Assembly: GCA_963830775.1 (NCBI GenBank) | Contig: CAWHNT010000032.1 | Location: 1 to 64,000 of the forward strand | Reading direction: 5' to 3' | From: CAWHNT01 sp963830775 | Lineage (GTDB): Bacteria > Pseudomonadota > Alphaproteobacteria > Geminicoccales > Geminicoccaceae | Length of the DNA: 64,000 bases | In this document: one piece after another, positions 30,741 to 40,739 of the stretch | Numbering within the stretch: the stretch's first letter is position 1 | Layout of the letters: every line of letters begins with the position of its first letter | Program-made: the position numbers and the translations under genes | The notes under the pieces: generated by a model | Seen by the model: only the letters and a program-made list of their open reading frames with translations | Database searches by the model: none | Told to the model about the DNA's origin: nothing

Positions 30741-32483
30741 TCACGCGGCCTTCGAACGCGTCATGTGCAGCCCGCCCCGCACCAGACGCCCCGGCAGTGC
30801 ACCGGTCGCGCCTCCCTCGCGATACGTCACGACGCCGCTCACGATGGTTGCCTCGTAGCCCCGAGCTTTCTGCTGAAGTCTGCGTCCGCCCGCCGGCAAG
30901 TCATATACGGTGCGTGGTGCGAAGAGTTTCATGCGCTCGTGGTCGATGACGTTGATGTCGGCTTTCATGCCAGGTGCAATCAATCCGCGGTCACTCAGGC
31001 CGACAGCCTGCGCTGGCCTTCTGCTGAGTTCTGCAACCGCCCACTCGATGGGCAAGCGTTGTTCGGGCGCCGCATCGCGTGTCCAGTACGTGAGCACGAA
31101 GGTCGTGAAACTCGCGTCGCATATGAAGCCGTAGTGCGCGCCGCCGTCGCCCAGGCCGAGAATCGTATTCGGATGGACCATCATCTCGCGCGCCGCCTGG
31201 AGCGAGTTGTCCACGAAATTCGCGCCAGGAAGGTAGAGAATATTCTGTCCACCATTCTGCAGAAGAACGTCGTAAACGTACGAATCCAGCGTAGTGCCAG
31301 CTCGCTGAGCTAGAGCTCCGAGTTGCTGCTCCGGGCGCGGTGCGTATTCCACTGGATCTGCCAGCACGGACATTAGCGCAGTCTGTGCGATGAGCATGTT
31401 GTTCATCGGCTGCGGATCTGGGATGGGCGTTTCCCCGAGCATCCTTCGCTTGAATTCCGGATGCTGCATGATGGCGACGCGCTGACTCAGCGGCAGACTC
31501 GCGATGGCCTTGTATGAGGGTCGGGTCACGAACGGATGCAGCGATAGGTCCAACCCGAGCAGTACGCCGATCGGCCTCGGAAATACCTGGCCGCGAACCT
31601 CCAAGCCCTCCGCATTGGCCTGCTCGATGCCTGCCAGCAATGACCGCCAGTTCTCGGCCTTTCGTGGTGCCTGCAACAGCGTGAATGAAACGGGGCGCTG
31701 CGCGGTTCGTGCAAGCCTGCGCACGAGAGCCATTTCCTCGTCCGGTGGCTCGCTCACTTCGGTGATTAGTTGAAACACCCCTGTACCAGCCTGCTGCAGC
31801 CCTTCCGCCAGTGCGATCAGTTCGTCCTTCGCTGTAGTAACACTGGGCGCAAACTCGCCGTTCTTCAGGCGATGACCGAGAGAGCGGGACGTACTCACGC
31901 CGAGTGCGCCGGCGCGCACGGCCTCAGTCACGATCGCACTCATTGCAGCCCGGTCCTTCGGCGTCGACGCCTCGTGAGCAGCGCCACGCTGGCCCATCAC
32001 GTAGACGCGGATTGGAGAATGCGGCACCTGCGTGGCGACGTCGATGTCGAACGTCCGATGATCCAGGGCATCGAGATACTGCGGAAACGTCTCCCAGTTC
32101 CACGGAATTCCCGTGGTCATCACGATCTCGGGAATGTCCTCGACGCCTTCCATGACCTTGACGAGCATTTGCTCGTCCCCTCTGCGTACAGGAGCGAATC
32201 CGACGCCGCAGTTGCCTGTGACCACCGTCGTCACTCCGTGATCGCTGGAGGGCGACAGTGTCTGTTCCCATGTCACTTGACCATCATAGTGAGTATGCAC
32301 ATCGACGAAGCCCGGGGTCACAAGGCGGGCTGCTGCATCGATCTCGGTGTGCCCGCTGCCCCTCACCGCGCCGACTGCAACGATGTGCTTCCCTCGGACT
32401 GCTACGTCGCCGACGAATGAAGCACCACCGCTGCCGTCGACAATAGTTCCGCCGCGAACGACCAAGTCGTAATCCACGGTCAT
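30741..32483 (-). CDS. Amidohydrolase 3/N-acyl-D-amino-acid deacylase-like protein
   Basis: 580 residues. Metal ligands in VDVHTHYDG (His63, His65), the family motif GNCGVGFAPVRRGD, LGLGDGGAHYG near the C-terminus and the usual small beta-sandwich at both ends (LVVRGGTIVDGSGG; GVVTYREG). Cytoplasmic Zn hydrolase for an amide or cyclic substrate; in catabolic islands of this type the true substrate is rarely known. Intact, ATG at 32483, leading the operon under operator copy 6. Confidence 0.88.
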   Translation of the reverse strand: MTVDYDLVVRGGTIVDGSGGASFVGDVAVRGKHIVAVGAVRGSGHTEIDAAARLVTPGFVDVHTHYDGQVTWEQTLSPSSDHGVTTVVTGNCGVGFAPVRRGDEQMLVKVMEGVEDIPEIVMTTGIPWNWETFPQYLDALDHRTFDIDVATQVPHSPIRVYVMGQRGAAHEASTPKDRAAMSAIVTEAVRAGALGVSTSRSLGHRLKNGEFAPSVTTAKDELIALAEGLQQAGTGVFQLITEVSEPPDEEMALVRRLARTAQRPVSFTLLQAPRKAENWRSLLAGIEQANAEGLEVRGQVFPRPIGVLLGLDLSLHPFVTRPSYKAIASLPLSQRVAIMQHPEFKRRMLGETPIPDPQPMNNMLIAQTALMSVLADPVEYAPRPEQQLGALAQRAGTTLDSYVYDVLLQNGGQNILYLPGANFVDNSLQAAREMMVHPNTILGLGDGGAHYGFICDASFTTFVLTYWTRDAAPEQRLPIEWAVAELSRRPAQAVGLSDRGLIAPGMKADINVIDHERMKLFAPRTVYDLPAGGRRLQQKARGYEATIVSGVVTYREGGATGALPGRLVRGGLHMTRSKAA

Positions 32484-32564
32484 GGCTCGCCCTCAATGCT
32501 CTTGCTCGATCAGTGGCGTTGCGCGTACGGGATGCTACTGGTCCGCCGACGCCCTATTGACGAT

Positions 32565-32582
32565 AACTTCGCTATAGTAGTT
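32565..32582. promoter_or_regulatory. Palindromic operator, copy 6
   Basis: AACTTC-GCTATA-GTAGTT, between divergent amidohydrolase and acyl-CoA ligase genes and only 12 nt from the ligase ATG, so binding would overlap the transcription start. Confidence 0.65.
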
Positions 32583-32594
32583 TACTTTCTGAGG

Positions 32595-34187
32595 ATGGCC
32601 AACTCCACCGCTTCGAGGAGTCCCAGACTGGACGCAAGCGAACTTGCCCGAGATCCTTCATCAGCGCGCCAACTGACCCTTGCGACGCTGCTGCGGGCGC
32701 ATGCCCGGGAACACGGCCCGGCCTTGGCAGTGGTGGACGGCGCCCTGCGTATCAGCTTTCGCGAACTCGATCTGCGCACGGATCGCCTCGCATGCGCGCT
32801 TGCGGCCCGGGGTGTACGTCAGGGTGATCGCGTCGCCACCCTCTTGCTGGATGGCCTGCCGACCATCGAACTGCTGTTGGCCAACGCAAAGTTGGGTGCC
32901 GTCACCGTCACTTTGAATTGGCGTCTCGCGGCGCCCGAACTGGCCTACATCTTGGACGGCGCCGCACCCCGGCTCCTGTTCTATTCAGAACGCTTCGCCC
33001 ACCTCGTTTCAAACGCATCGACATTTCATCCTTTTGCGGTCCCGGATAGTTCCGAAACGGCCGGCTCATACGAGCAGCTGGTCGCCAGCGGTTCCGGGCC
33101 TCTCGCCGAGCCGGTCGTCCGTGGCGACGATCCGCTCTTCATGCTTTACACGAGCGGCACGACCGGCAGACCCAAAGGATGCCTGCAAAGTCATCGTGGC
33201 ACCGTGATCGCGGCGCTTGCCTTCGTTGCGCGTCGCAGCCTGTCGAGTGCCGACCGGTTGATCTCTACCTCGCCACTTTTCCATGTGGGAGGCTTGAGCC
33301 ATTACTTCAGCGCGTTGGCCGCGGGAGCAGCGACGGTGGTAGCGCCTCGCGGTCTGAGCGCGGAGGAAACGCTGCGATTGATTTCACGCGAGGGCTGCAC
33401 GTTCGGATCCCCAAACGATGCACTGCTGGACAGCCTGATCGACGTGCAGCGACGGCTCCGCCTTCCTCTGCGGGTCAGATCGATCACACGCGGGGCGACC
33501 CTGACTCCTGCCGCTCAAATTATCGCTGTGCAGGAGCATCTGGGCTCACGAGTCGTCGGTGGCTATGGTCAAAGCGAGTTGGGCGGTTTCGCCACCATGA
33601 TCGATGACTCGGAGATGCTCGAGCATCCGAGTGCGATCGGCGCTCCGCTACCGCACCTGGAAGTCTGCATCCTGGATGAGTCTGGGAATCCGAACGCACA
33701 CGCGGAGGCCGGTGAGCTCGGCGTACGCGGTCCTTCGGTCATGCTCAGTTACTGGAACGATCAGAAGGCCACTCGCGAGGCGCTTGGGAGCGGCTGGCTA
33801 CGAACGGGCGACCTGGTACGACGCGATGGCGAAGGGCGATTGCTCTTCAACGGGCGCAGCAGCGAACTCGTCAAGTCGGGAGGCGAGAACGTCTACCCTC
33901 GCGAAGTGGAGCAAGTTCTGCTGACGCATGCGGACATCGCGGATGCCGCGATCATCGGAGTACCGCACGCGCGCTGGGGCGAGGCAGTCAAGGCATGCAT
34001 CGTCTTGCGCCCCGGCGCGAAGCTTGATCCGCGCGAAGTCGTGGCTTGGTGCCGACAATACATTGCAGGATATAAACGACCTCGCTTCATCGAATACGTC
34101 GATCATATTCCGCGAGATCATCTGGGCAAGATTCAACGCCGGCTCCTGCGCGAGCGGGATGTGCACGCTGACCAGGCCGTCGACTGA
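32595..34187 (+). CDS. AMP-forming acyl-CoA synthetase
   Basis: 530 residues, intact. P-loop FMLYTSGTTGRPKGC; GGYGQSELGGF adenine-site region; GWLRTGDLVRRDGEGRL hinge; FNGRSSELVKSGGENVYPRE; C-terminal catalytic lysine in HLGKIQRR. It activates a carboxylic acid to its CoA thioester, the entry to beta-oxidation. The ATG at 32595 has GAGG directly adjacent, so initiation may be on a very short leader. It precedes a thiolase-like gene by 22 bp. Confidence 0.93.
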   Translation: MANSTASRSPRLDASELARDPSSARQLTLATLLRAHAREHGPALAVVDGALRISFRELDLRTDRLACALAARGVRQGDRVATLLLDGLPTIELLLANAKLGAVTVTLNWRLAAPELAYILDGAAPRLLFYSERFAHLVSNASTFHPFAVPDSSETAGSYEQLVASGSGPLAEPVVRGDDPLFMLYTSGTTGRPKGCLQSHRGTVIAALAFVARRSLSSADRLISTSPLFHVGGLSHYFSALAAGAATVVAPRGLSAEETLRLISREGCTFGSPNDALLDSLIDVQRRLRLPLRVRSITRGATLTPAAQIIAVQEHLGSRVVGGYGQSELGGFATMIDDSEMLEHPSAIGAPLPHLEVCILDESGNPNAHAEAGELGVRGPSVMLSYWNDQKATREALGSGWLRTGDLVRRDGEGRLLFNGRSSELVKSGGENVYPREVEQVLLTHADIADAAIIGVPHARWGEAVKACIVLRPGAKLDPREVVAWCRQYIAGYKRPRFIEYVDHIPRDHLGKIQRRLLRERDVHADQAVD

Positions 34188-34209
34188 CTGACAACTACCA
34201 GGATTCACC

Positions 34210-35692
34210 ATGACAGATCCGCAGCACATCCCCGTCATTGTGGGCATCGGCGAGACGATCGACCGCGAAAGCACGAAAGAACCGCGGACGATGCTGCTCG
34301 AAGCGATCCGAACAGCCCGCGAAGGATGCTCCGAGCATCCTTCAGCAAGTTGATTCTGTCGATGTGGTCTCGATCGTGAGCTGGAGATATCAAGACATCG
34401 CCTGCGTGCTGGCGACCGACCTGGGTATCGATGCGTTGCGTGCCATCGAGTCCGTGCCCGGTGGTGAGAAGCCCGTTCGACTGCTCGGTGAGGCCGCGGA
34501 GCGCATCGCAAACGGTACTTCGCAGGGAGCAATCATCTGCGGAGCAGAGGCGACACGCACACGCGCTCGCGCGGCGCAGTCTGGGCGAACACTCGGGTGG
34601 GGCCCGACGGATACGAGCGCCAAGCCGATCACGGCACTCGACTTCGTGACTCCGCACGCGGCGCGTTATGGGCTCGTTCAGCCCACTCAGGTCTATCCGC
34701 TGTATGAGAATGCGACGCGCCACGCATGGAAACAGAGCTTCGAGGATTCGGAACGGGAGAGTGCGATCCTCTGGAGCCGGTACTCGCGAGCTGCGGCCAG
34801 AAACCCAAAGGCATGGCTGCCTCGTTTGCACACCGAGGAGGAAATTAGGGCCGACGGTCCAGACAACCGGATGATTGCCTATCCCTATCGCAAGCTCATG
34901 GTTGCCAATCCCATGGTCAATCAGGGCGCAGCGATACTGGTCACCAGCCTTGCGGCTGCCAGGCAAGCGCGTGTGCCCGCCGACAAGATCGTCTACCTAT
35001 GGAGCGGTGCACGCGCGAACGAGCCAGCGGACTTTCTGGCTCGGGATCGCTATGACCGATCCAGCGCGCAGGACGCTGTTCTCAACACGACAGTTGCGCT
35101 CGCCGGCAAGACAGCGAACGAATTCGACCTGCTGGAGTTCTACAGCTGTTTTCCGACAGTGCCGAAGATGGCTCGTCGTACGCTGGGGCTCGGGCCCGAT
35201 GTGCAGCCGAGTGTGACCGGCGGACTGACTTTCTTTGGCGGTCCCGCGAACAACTTCATGACGCACGCGATAGCAGCGGCGGGTACAGCTATCCGGGCCA
35301 AGGCCGGTCGCACGGCTCTGCTCTACGGGCAGGGCGAGTTTGTAACCAAGCACGCCGCACTCGTGCTCGCTGACGAGCCCCCGCCGTCGCGGCCAGAAAT
35401 GCGCGATGTGCAGGCGCTCGCCGACGCGGCGTCTGGTCCCGTGCCTCGCCTCCTCGAAGACTACGAGGGTGAGGCGTCGATCGAGACTTTCACGATCGTC
35501 TACGATCGGTCCGGATCGCCGCAACACGCACCGATTGTCGCGCGCACCCCAGCCGGTGACCGCGTAGTTGCGCGAGTTCCGGGCGATGATCGGCAAGTCA
35601 TCGATTCGCTGAGTGGCCGTGGCGGTGACCCGATTGGCTCGAGCGGCCGGATCGCCCGCGGGCCAGATGCCCTCTTGCACTTCAGCCGCTGA
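34210..35692 (+). CDS. Thiolase-like acetyl-CoA acetyltransferase family protein (frameshifted near start)
   Basis: About 494 residues, longer than a usual 390-residue thiolase. N-terminus IPVIVGIGETIDRES in one frame; after an indel near 34320 the frame continues SILQQVDSVDVVSIVSWRYQ to the end. Recognisable: PMVNQGAAILVTS, LEFYSCFPTVPKMARRTLGL (candidate cysteine in YSCFP), TGGLTFFGGPANNFMTHAIA. The extra C-terminal segment of about 100 residues is seen in this acetyl-CoA acetyltransferase branch. Its stop overlaps the convergent AKR gene by 11 bp. Likely a thiolytic step on a bulky substrate. Confidence 0.85.
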
Positions 35693-36686
35693 GGAATATT
35701 GCGCGCACACGTTGATGGAGATCGTCTTCCATGGGCCGATCCACACCATCGACCAATGCAATCAGTTCATCCGGGGTCTGTACTCCCACGGTCGCGGCAG
35801 TGACAGCCGGATGCGACAGAATGGCGCTGAGCGCGAGAGACGTCTCGACTCGTCCGCGGGCTGTCGCAAGCTCACTGAAGCGTCGCAACCGATCAAGATT
35901 CACCGCATTCAGAAACCTCTGCTGATATGCAGGGCGTTGCGCGAGCACGGTCCCTGGGCGGACGCCGTCGTTGTGCCTCCCCGACATCGCACCGCCGGCG
36001 AGTACCGAGTACGCAATGACGCCGACTCCAACGTGCAGGCACGCCGGCAGGATGTCCTGCTCTGCTTCTAGCGAAAGCAGCGAATACGGCACCTGCATGC
36101 TTTCGAAGCGGGACAGTCCAGCGCGCTCACTCGTCGACAACGCCTCATGCAGCTGCCAGCTCCGCGCGTTCGAACAACCCAGGTAGCGGACCTTGCCCCC
36201 GCGAACCAAAGCTTCGAGGGCACGCAATGTCTCCTCGATGGGCACGGTCGCGTCCCAGCGATGGATCTGATATAGATCGATGTAATCGGTCCCCAATCTG
36301 CGCAGACTCGCTTCGACAGCAGCCAGGATATGACGGCGGGACAGTCCCTGGTCATTGGGGCTGATCCCTCTCGCCGATCGAGCGGCATGATCCAGCCTTC
36401 CTGCGACGGCGTCGGCATGGTCGGCGGGTGAATCGCCGACGCGAAAGCCGACTTTCGTGCAAAGGACGATCTGATCGCGCCGATCACGAATGCATCTGCC
36501 AATGATCTTCTCGGCCCGTCCGGCGCCGTAGATGTTGCCCGTGTCGAGCGTGTTGACGCCGAGTTCCAGCGCGCGATAGATCACCGCATGCGCCTGCGCG
36601 TCATCCATGACCTCGCCGAACATAGTGGATCCCAGAATCAACCGTGAGATTTTCAGTCCGGTGCGCCCCAACCTGATGTACTGCAT
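35682..36686 (-). CDS. Aldo/keto reductase
   Basis: 334 residues, intact. Catalytic set visible: Asp48 and Tyr53 in LDTGNIYGAG, Lys78 in VLCTKVG, and His in YQIHRWDA. The NADPH end lies toward SHPAVTAATVGVQTPDEL. It reduces or oxidises a carbonyl/alcohol. Last gene of a long minus-strand unit: Zn-ADH, P450 remnant, LLM, FAD dehydrogenase, AKR; spaced 2 bp from the FAD gene. Confidence 0.9.
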   Translation of the reverse strand: MQYIRLGRTGLKISRLILGSTMFGEVMDDAQAHAVIYRALELGVNTLDTGNIYGAGRAEKIIGRCIRDRRDQIVLCTKVGFRVGDSPADHADAVAGRLDHAARSARGISPNDQGLSRRHILAAVEASLRRLGTDYIDLYQIHRWDATVPIEETLRALEALVRGGKVRYLGCSNARSWQLHEALSTSERAGLSRFESMQVPYSLLSLEAEQDILPACLHVGVGVIAYSVLAGGAMSGRHNDGVRPGTVLAQRPAYQQRFLNAVNLDRLRRFSELATARGRVETSLALSAILSHPAVTAATVGVQTPDELIALVDGVDRPMEDDLHQRVRAIFLSG

Positions 36687-36688
36687 GT

Positions 36689-38042
36689 TCAGGATCCCAG
36701 CGCACGGAGAGGGCTCGCAGCAATCGCTGTCCTTGCGGCTGCTATTCCGAAGACCGCGGCCATAGCAAGACCACCGTCGTAGGCTCGATGATAGGTGCCA
36801 CCAGCGTCAGCACCCGCGGCCAGCAAACCGTCGATCGGTACGCCCTGAGATGTGAGGACACGAGCGTGAGTGTCGATGCGCAGCCCGCCATGCGTGAACG
36901 TGATTGCCGGCTGTACTTCCACGGCAAAGAACGGTGGTGAGCACAAGCGCCTGACGGTTGCTCCGGCGTGGCGGATCCAGCGGCAGGTCCTCCCGAAGCG
37001 CACGAGCGTATGATTCCGCCGCTTCGTGCACGTGAAAGTAGCCCCACTCCGCGACGCACCGGGCGAGCGTGGCCCAATCATCGGCCTTCACGGCGTGAGC
37101 ACCTCGCCGCACAGCGAATTCAAAGCGGTCGACGCCATAACGCTCGGTGTCCTCAGCGCGCAAAGCTTCGTCGAACAGCAACAACGCGCGAGCTTGGGGC
37201 TGATCCAGCACAGCCTGCGCGTTCAGATAGTAGCCCAGCGATTCATCAGTGAACCGAGCCGCGTGCCGGTTGAGCAGCAGACCTCTTGGGGAGAGATAGA
37301 ACTGGGCCAGGGGCAGGAAATCGCTTGGCGCGAACGGGCGCTGTACGGGATACGGGACGGTATGGCCGTACCAGCCACTCATGTGCTCGCTGATATCCGC
37401 GCCGACCGATATGCCCAGGCGCAGGCCCTGTCCATCGCTCATCGGGTTGGAGCGAACGACCATGTCCGTCGCATTCAGTCCGAGGTAGCGAGCCCGCAGG
37501 GTGCCGTCGTTCTGAAATCCGCCTGTAGCGAGCAGTGTAGAACGAGCCCGCACTTCAACCAGCTCCCCTGCGTTCTCCACGAGAGCACCCACGACGCTCG
37601 CAGAAACGTGCAGGAGCTCACGCGGCATCGCGCGGGTAACGATCCAGCCACCCGCATTCTGCACACACGCGCGAGCACGCTTGAGATAGTCGGGAATATC
37701 GACGTGACGTATGACCGCGGGAAAGCTCTGCGTCCCACGATAAGGTCCGCATGGCGTCACGGCAGTTCCCAAGCGTGCGATGAAATCGCCAGCCTGCTCG
37801 TATCCCTGGATCAGGGCGCGACCCTGCTCGGCATCACCGAGCGGATTGATCTCGCGCAACGTCGCATAGTCCGCGGCTGTCCAGAATCCACCTCCAGACA
37901 GACGCGCCGAACCACCGATGTCATCGTGCTTCTCCACCACGAGCACTGCGAGTCCAGACTCAGCAGCAAAGGCGGCAGCGGTCATGCCGGCCATGCCGCC
38001 TCCGATGACGAGCAGATCTACATTGAGCGCATCTTGCGCCAT
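36689..38042 (-). CDS. FAD-dependent oxidoreductase, KstD/fumarate-reductase-like (one frameshift)
   Basis: About 450 residues. N-terminal dinucleotide fold VDLLVIGGGMAGMTAAAFAA with the EKHDDIGGSARLSGGG block; C-terminal FAD closure IDGLLAAGADAGGTYHRAYD. One indel near 36930-36960 separates the last 90 residues, where the frame resumes as PPFFAVEVQPAITFTHGGLR. This family includes 3-ketosteroid delta-1-dehydrogenases and fumarate reductase-type flavoproteins. In this context a ring-dehydrogenating role is plausible but unproven. Confidence 0.85.
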
Positions 38043-38058
38043 GCTGACGCTCGAAGTT

Positions 38059-39249
38059 TCACCCCTGCAGCCGCCCGATCAGACGACGGTGATTCTCCTC
38101 GGAGACGGACGCAAGAGAGTGGTCGACCCAAAGGCCATAGTCCACGATGCCGAGATAGTCGAGGCCCGCATCAATGAACCCTTCGAGCTCGGTCGCAATC
38201 TGATCGACTGAGCCTGCATGAAAGCCCAGCTTCATCACTGCTTCCGGAGGAACCTTCGGTATGGCTGCATTAACGACATCCGGATCGATCTGCTCGGGCT
38301 TGAGCTTTCGCGCATAGCCGTACTCATCGCCCAGCGGATGCTCGAAGCCGTATTCCTTCCACATGTAACCGCGCTCCTTGGCGGTTTGCATCGTGACGAA
38401 CTTGAGCGCTGGTTGGTCGCAAAGACGGCGCACGACCGCCGGATCGTCGTGCATGACGATCTGCGGGCAGGCCGCGACGATCAGATCGTCAGGATTGCGC
38501 CCCGCTGCCTCAGCCGCATTGCGCATCGCCTTGACGTCGCGCCTGAAGCCTTCCACTCCACCCGGGTGACGTTTCGTGTTGCTCAACATGCCGTCTGAGT
38601 ATCGACCCATGATCTCCGGCGACACCCCCGGCGCGCAGATGACCTTGGGCGGTTTGGCGCCATAAGGGCGAATCGGCAGCGAGCCCCCGTTCATCTTCCA
38701 GTGCTCGCCTTCGAAGTGCACCGGGCCGCCCTGAGCCTCGAACATCAGCCGAATGATCTGAATCGCTTCCTCGAGCTTCTTCGCGGAGCCGATGCGGCTG
38801 AACCCATACGGAGAAAGCTGCTTCATCTCCGATCCGCCCAGTGCAAAGATGCATCGGCCCTTGGAAATATGATCGAGCGTCAGGAACGACTGGGCCAATT
38901 TCTGCGGCGCGTGACGCACGCAGTCGATCGCGCCGAGCAGCAACTCCATCTTGCTCGTGTTCGCAGCGACGGCACCCATGACGAGCATTGGGTCCGTCAC
39001 ACCCATCAACTCGGGGCCGTATGGAACCGCTTGTACTCCGTTGTTCGGGATGCCTTTGATCGGACCCGGCGCCAGTTTCTCCTTGCCGAGAATCAGCTCG
39101 CCCTGTTCCTTGAACATGTACCTCACCATGAGGTCGGTGAAGAACTGGACCTTGTGCCCCGCCTTCTCCGATTCGATGCCCAGATTGACGTGGTCGTCCC
39201 ATGAACGCCACGCCATGTTGTAGATCCCGGCCTTTGCCTTGCGCGCCAT
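38059..39249 (-). CDS. Luciferase-like (LLM) flavin/F420 oxidoreductase
   Basis: 396 residues, TIM-barrel of the bacterial luciferase family: AGIYNMAWRSWDDHVNLGIE, FFTDLMVRYMF, LTLDHISKGRCIFALGGSE and GRYSDGMLSNTKRHPGG. It uses FMNH2 or F420; which one cannot be told from sequence alone. GAGGAGAG precedes the ATG by about 9 nt. Intact. Its leader overlaps the truncated P450 remnant. Confidence 0.9.
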   Translation of the reverse strand: MARKAKAGIYNMAWRSWDDHVNLGIESEKAGHKVQFFTDLMVRYMFKEQGELILGKEKLAPGPIKGIPNNGVQAVPYGPELMGVTDPMLVMGAVAANTSKMELLLGAIDCVRHAPQKLAQSFLTLDHISKGRCIFALGGSEMKQLSPYGFSRIGSAKKLEEAIQIIRLMFEAQGGPVHFEGEHWKMNGGSLPIRPYGAKPPKVICAPGVSPEIMGRYSDGMLSNTKRHPGGVEGFRRDVKAMRNAAEAAGRNPDDLIVAACPQIVMHDDPAVVRRLCDQPALKFVTMQTAKERGYMWKEYGFEHPLGDEYGYARKLKPEQIDPDVVNAAIPKVPPEAVMKLGFHAGSVDQIATELEGFIDAGLDYLGIVDYGLWVDHSLASVSEENHRRLIGRLQG

Positions 39250-39261
39250 TTGAATCTCTCC

Positions 39262-39384
39262 TCAAACCATTGCTAATGCATAGACCGGCGCTTCTTCGCG
39301 CAGCACATCATAGGTGGCGAACGGACAGGTCATCGATTCGGGAGTCGCCATGGACGACGGCACGGACGAATTTTCTTGTTCCAT
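39262..39384 (-). pseudogene. Cytochrome P450 N-terminal remnant
   Basis: A 40-codon frame starting at ATG 39384. Its residues MTCPFATYDVLREEAPVY match the N-terminal CPxxAYxxLxxEAPVY block of the P450s at 7.5, 14.9 and 21.2 kb. After that, P450 similarity ends abruptly (ALAMV, then TGA) and the LLM ribosome site begins. Roughly 370 codons of P450 are absent. This points to an internal deletion or an assembly collapse. It is too short to be functional. It lies between the Zn-ADH and LLM genes of the same unit. Confidence 0.75.
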
Positions 39385-39416
39385 CTCGTTCTTCCAGTTG
39401 AAGGTGAGCGGTGCGA

Positions 39417-40518
39417 TCAGTGCGATCGGTGCAAGACGACGGAGCGAACCGCCTCGCCGCTGCGCATCATGTCGAAGCCGCGATTGATCTCCTCTAGCTT
39501 CAACCGATGCGAAACCAGCTCATCGAGGCTGTAGTCCCCGGCAACGTACATGTCCACGTACCGGGCGACGTCCTGTCGCTTTGCGCCACCCATTAGCGAT
39601 CCCGTCCAGCGACGGCCGCTCATGAGCGTGAACGGTGCTGCGCTCAGCTGCTCGCCCGCCGGCATGACACCGACACAGACGCCCAGCCCCCATGCGGGAT
39701 TCGTGCTTTCCAGCGCCTGGCGGGCGAGCGACGGCACTCCAACGCATTCGAATGCAAAATCAGCGCCGAGCCCTGTCAGCTTGTGGACATGCGCGACCAC
39801 GTCATCGACTTCCCTAGGATTGACGAACTCGGTTGCGCCGAGTGCTCGAGCAATGCCTGCTCTTGCACTGTTCGTGTCGATGGCGATGATCCGGCTCGCA
39901 CCGGCGATTCTGGCGCCTTGCACGACGCTGAGTCCGACCCCACCCACACCGAAGACCGCGACGGACGCACCCTTCGTGACTCTTGCGGTGACGAGTGCCG
40001 CGCCCAGGCCGGTCGTGACGCCGCAGCCAATACAGCAGGCATGATCTGCGCGCGCTGCCGGCGTGACTTTGGTGAGCATGTCGGCGGCGACGACCGTCTG
40101 TTGGGCGAATGTGCCGAGTCCCATGAATGAATAGATGGGTTTGCCTTCGAGCGTAAAGGGCGTCTTGTTCTGCTGGCGTCGCGCAGCAAACTGCGACGCA
40201 CAGATTCGTGCGCCCGGAGCGACAGAACGCGCAGACTCCGCAGTCGGGGATCAGGTATGGGATCACCCGATCGCCGGGCGCAAAGTCGGACACGCCCTCC
40301 CCCACCGCCATGACATCGCCCACGCCTTCGTGTCCGAGAATGACCGGGAAGCTCTGCGCTGCCTTGCCTTCAATGACGTGCAGGTCGGAGTGACACAGGC
40401 CCGTGGCCAGAAGTCTGACCATGACCTCGCCAGGGCCGGGATCGGCAAGGGTCACCTCGTGAATCTGAAGAGGCTCGTGCGCGCCCAACGAGATGGCTGC
40501 TTTGGTAACAACTGGCAT
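39417..40518 (-). CDS. Zn-dependent alcohol dehydrogenase (MDR family, frameshifted)
   Basis: About 367 residues. GLCHSDLHVIEG with the catalytic Zn cysteine, GHEGVGDVMAVGEGV, the structural Zn cysteines in DCGVCAFCRSGRTNLC, then VFGVGGVGLSVVQGARIAG (NAD site). Frame changes near 40130-40200 between the structural Zn lobe and GLGTFAQQTVVAADML. ATG 40518 with GGAG upstream. It resembles the NDMA-dependent/class III alcohol dehydrogenases used on hydroxylated terpenoids. First gene of the minus-strand unit below operator copy 7. Confidence 0.87.
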
Positions 40519-40607
40519 CGACCAGCTCCGCGATGTGGTGTTCAGACTGCCAACGGGGCCCGGCAGGACGTGACCGCAGCGTCTCACCCCCTTGCCAGGA
40601 GTGATGA

Positions 40608-40625
40608 ATCATCGTTATATAAGTT
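40608..40625. promoter_or_regulatory. Palindromic operator, copy 7
   Basis: ATCATC-GTTATA-TAAGTT, between divergent Zn-ADH (start 40518) and ALDH (start about 40740) genes. Confidence 0.6.
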
Positions 40626-40739
40626 ACCTACATTAACCAGGTACGGCAAGGGCGCGCCAGCCGCCGTCACAGCTGACGCCAGTCGTCAGACAACAGCGCC
40701 TGCGCCATTGCATCGATGCCGCACATGAGAGATCACGTC

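Noticed and set aside
37026..38177. 383-codon open frame opposite the FAD dehydrogenase
   Set aside because: Antisense shadow of a gene with intact FAD-binding motifs.
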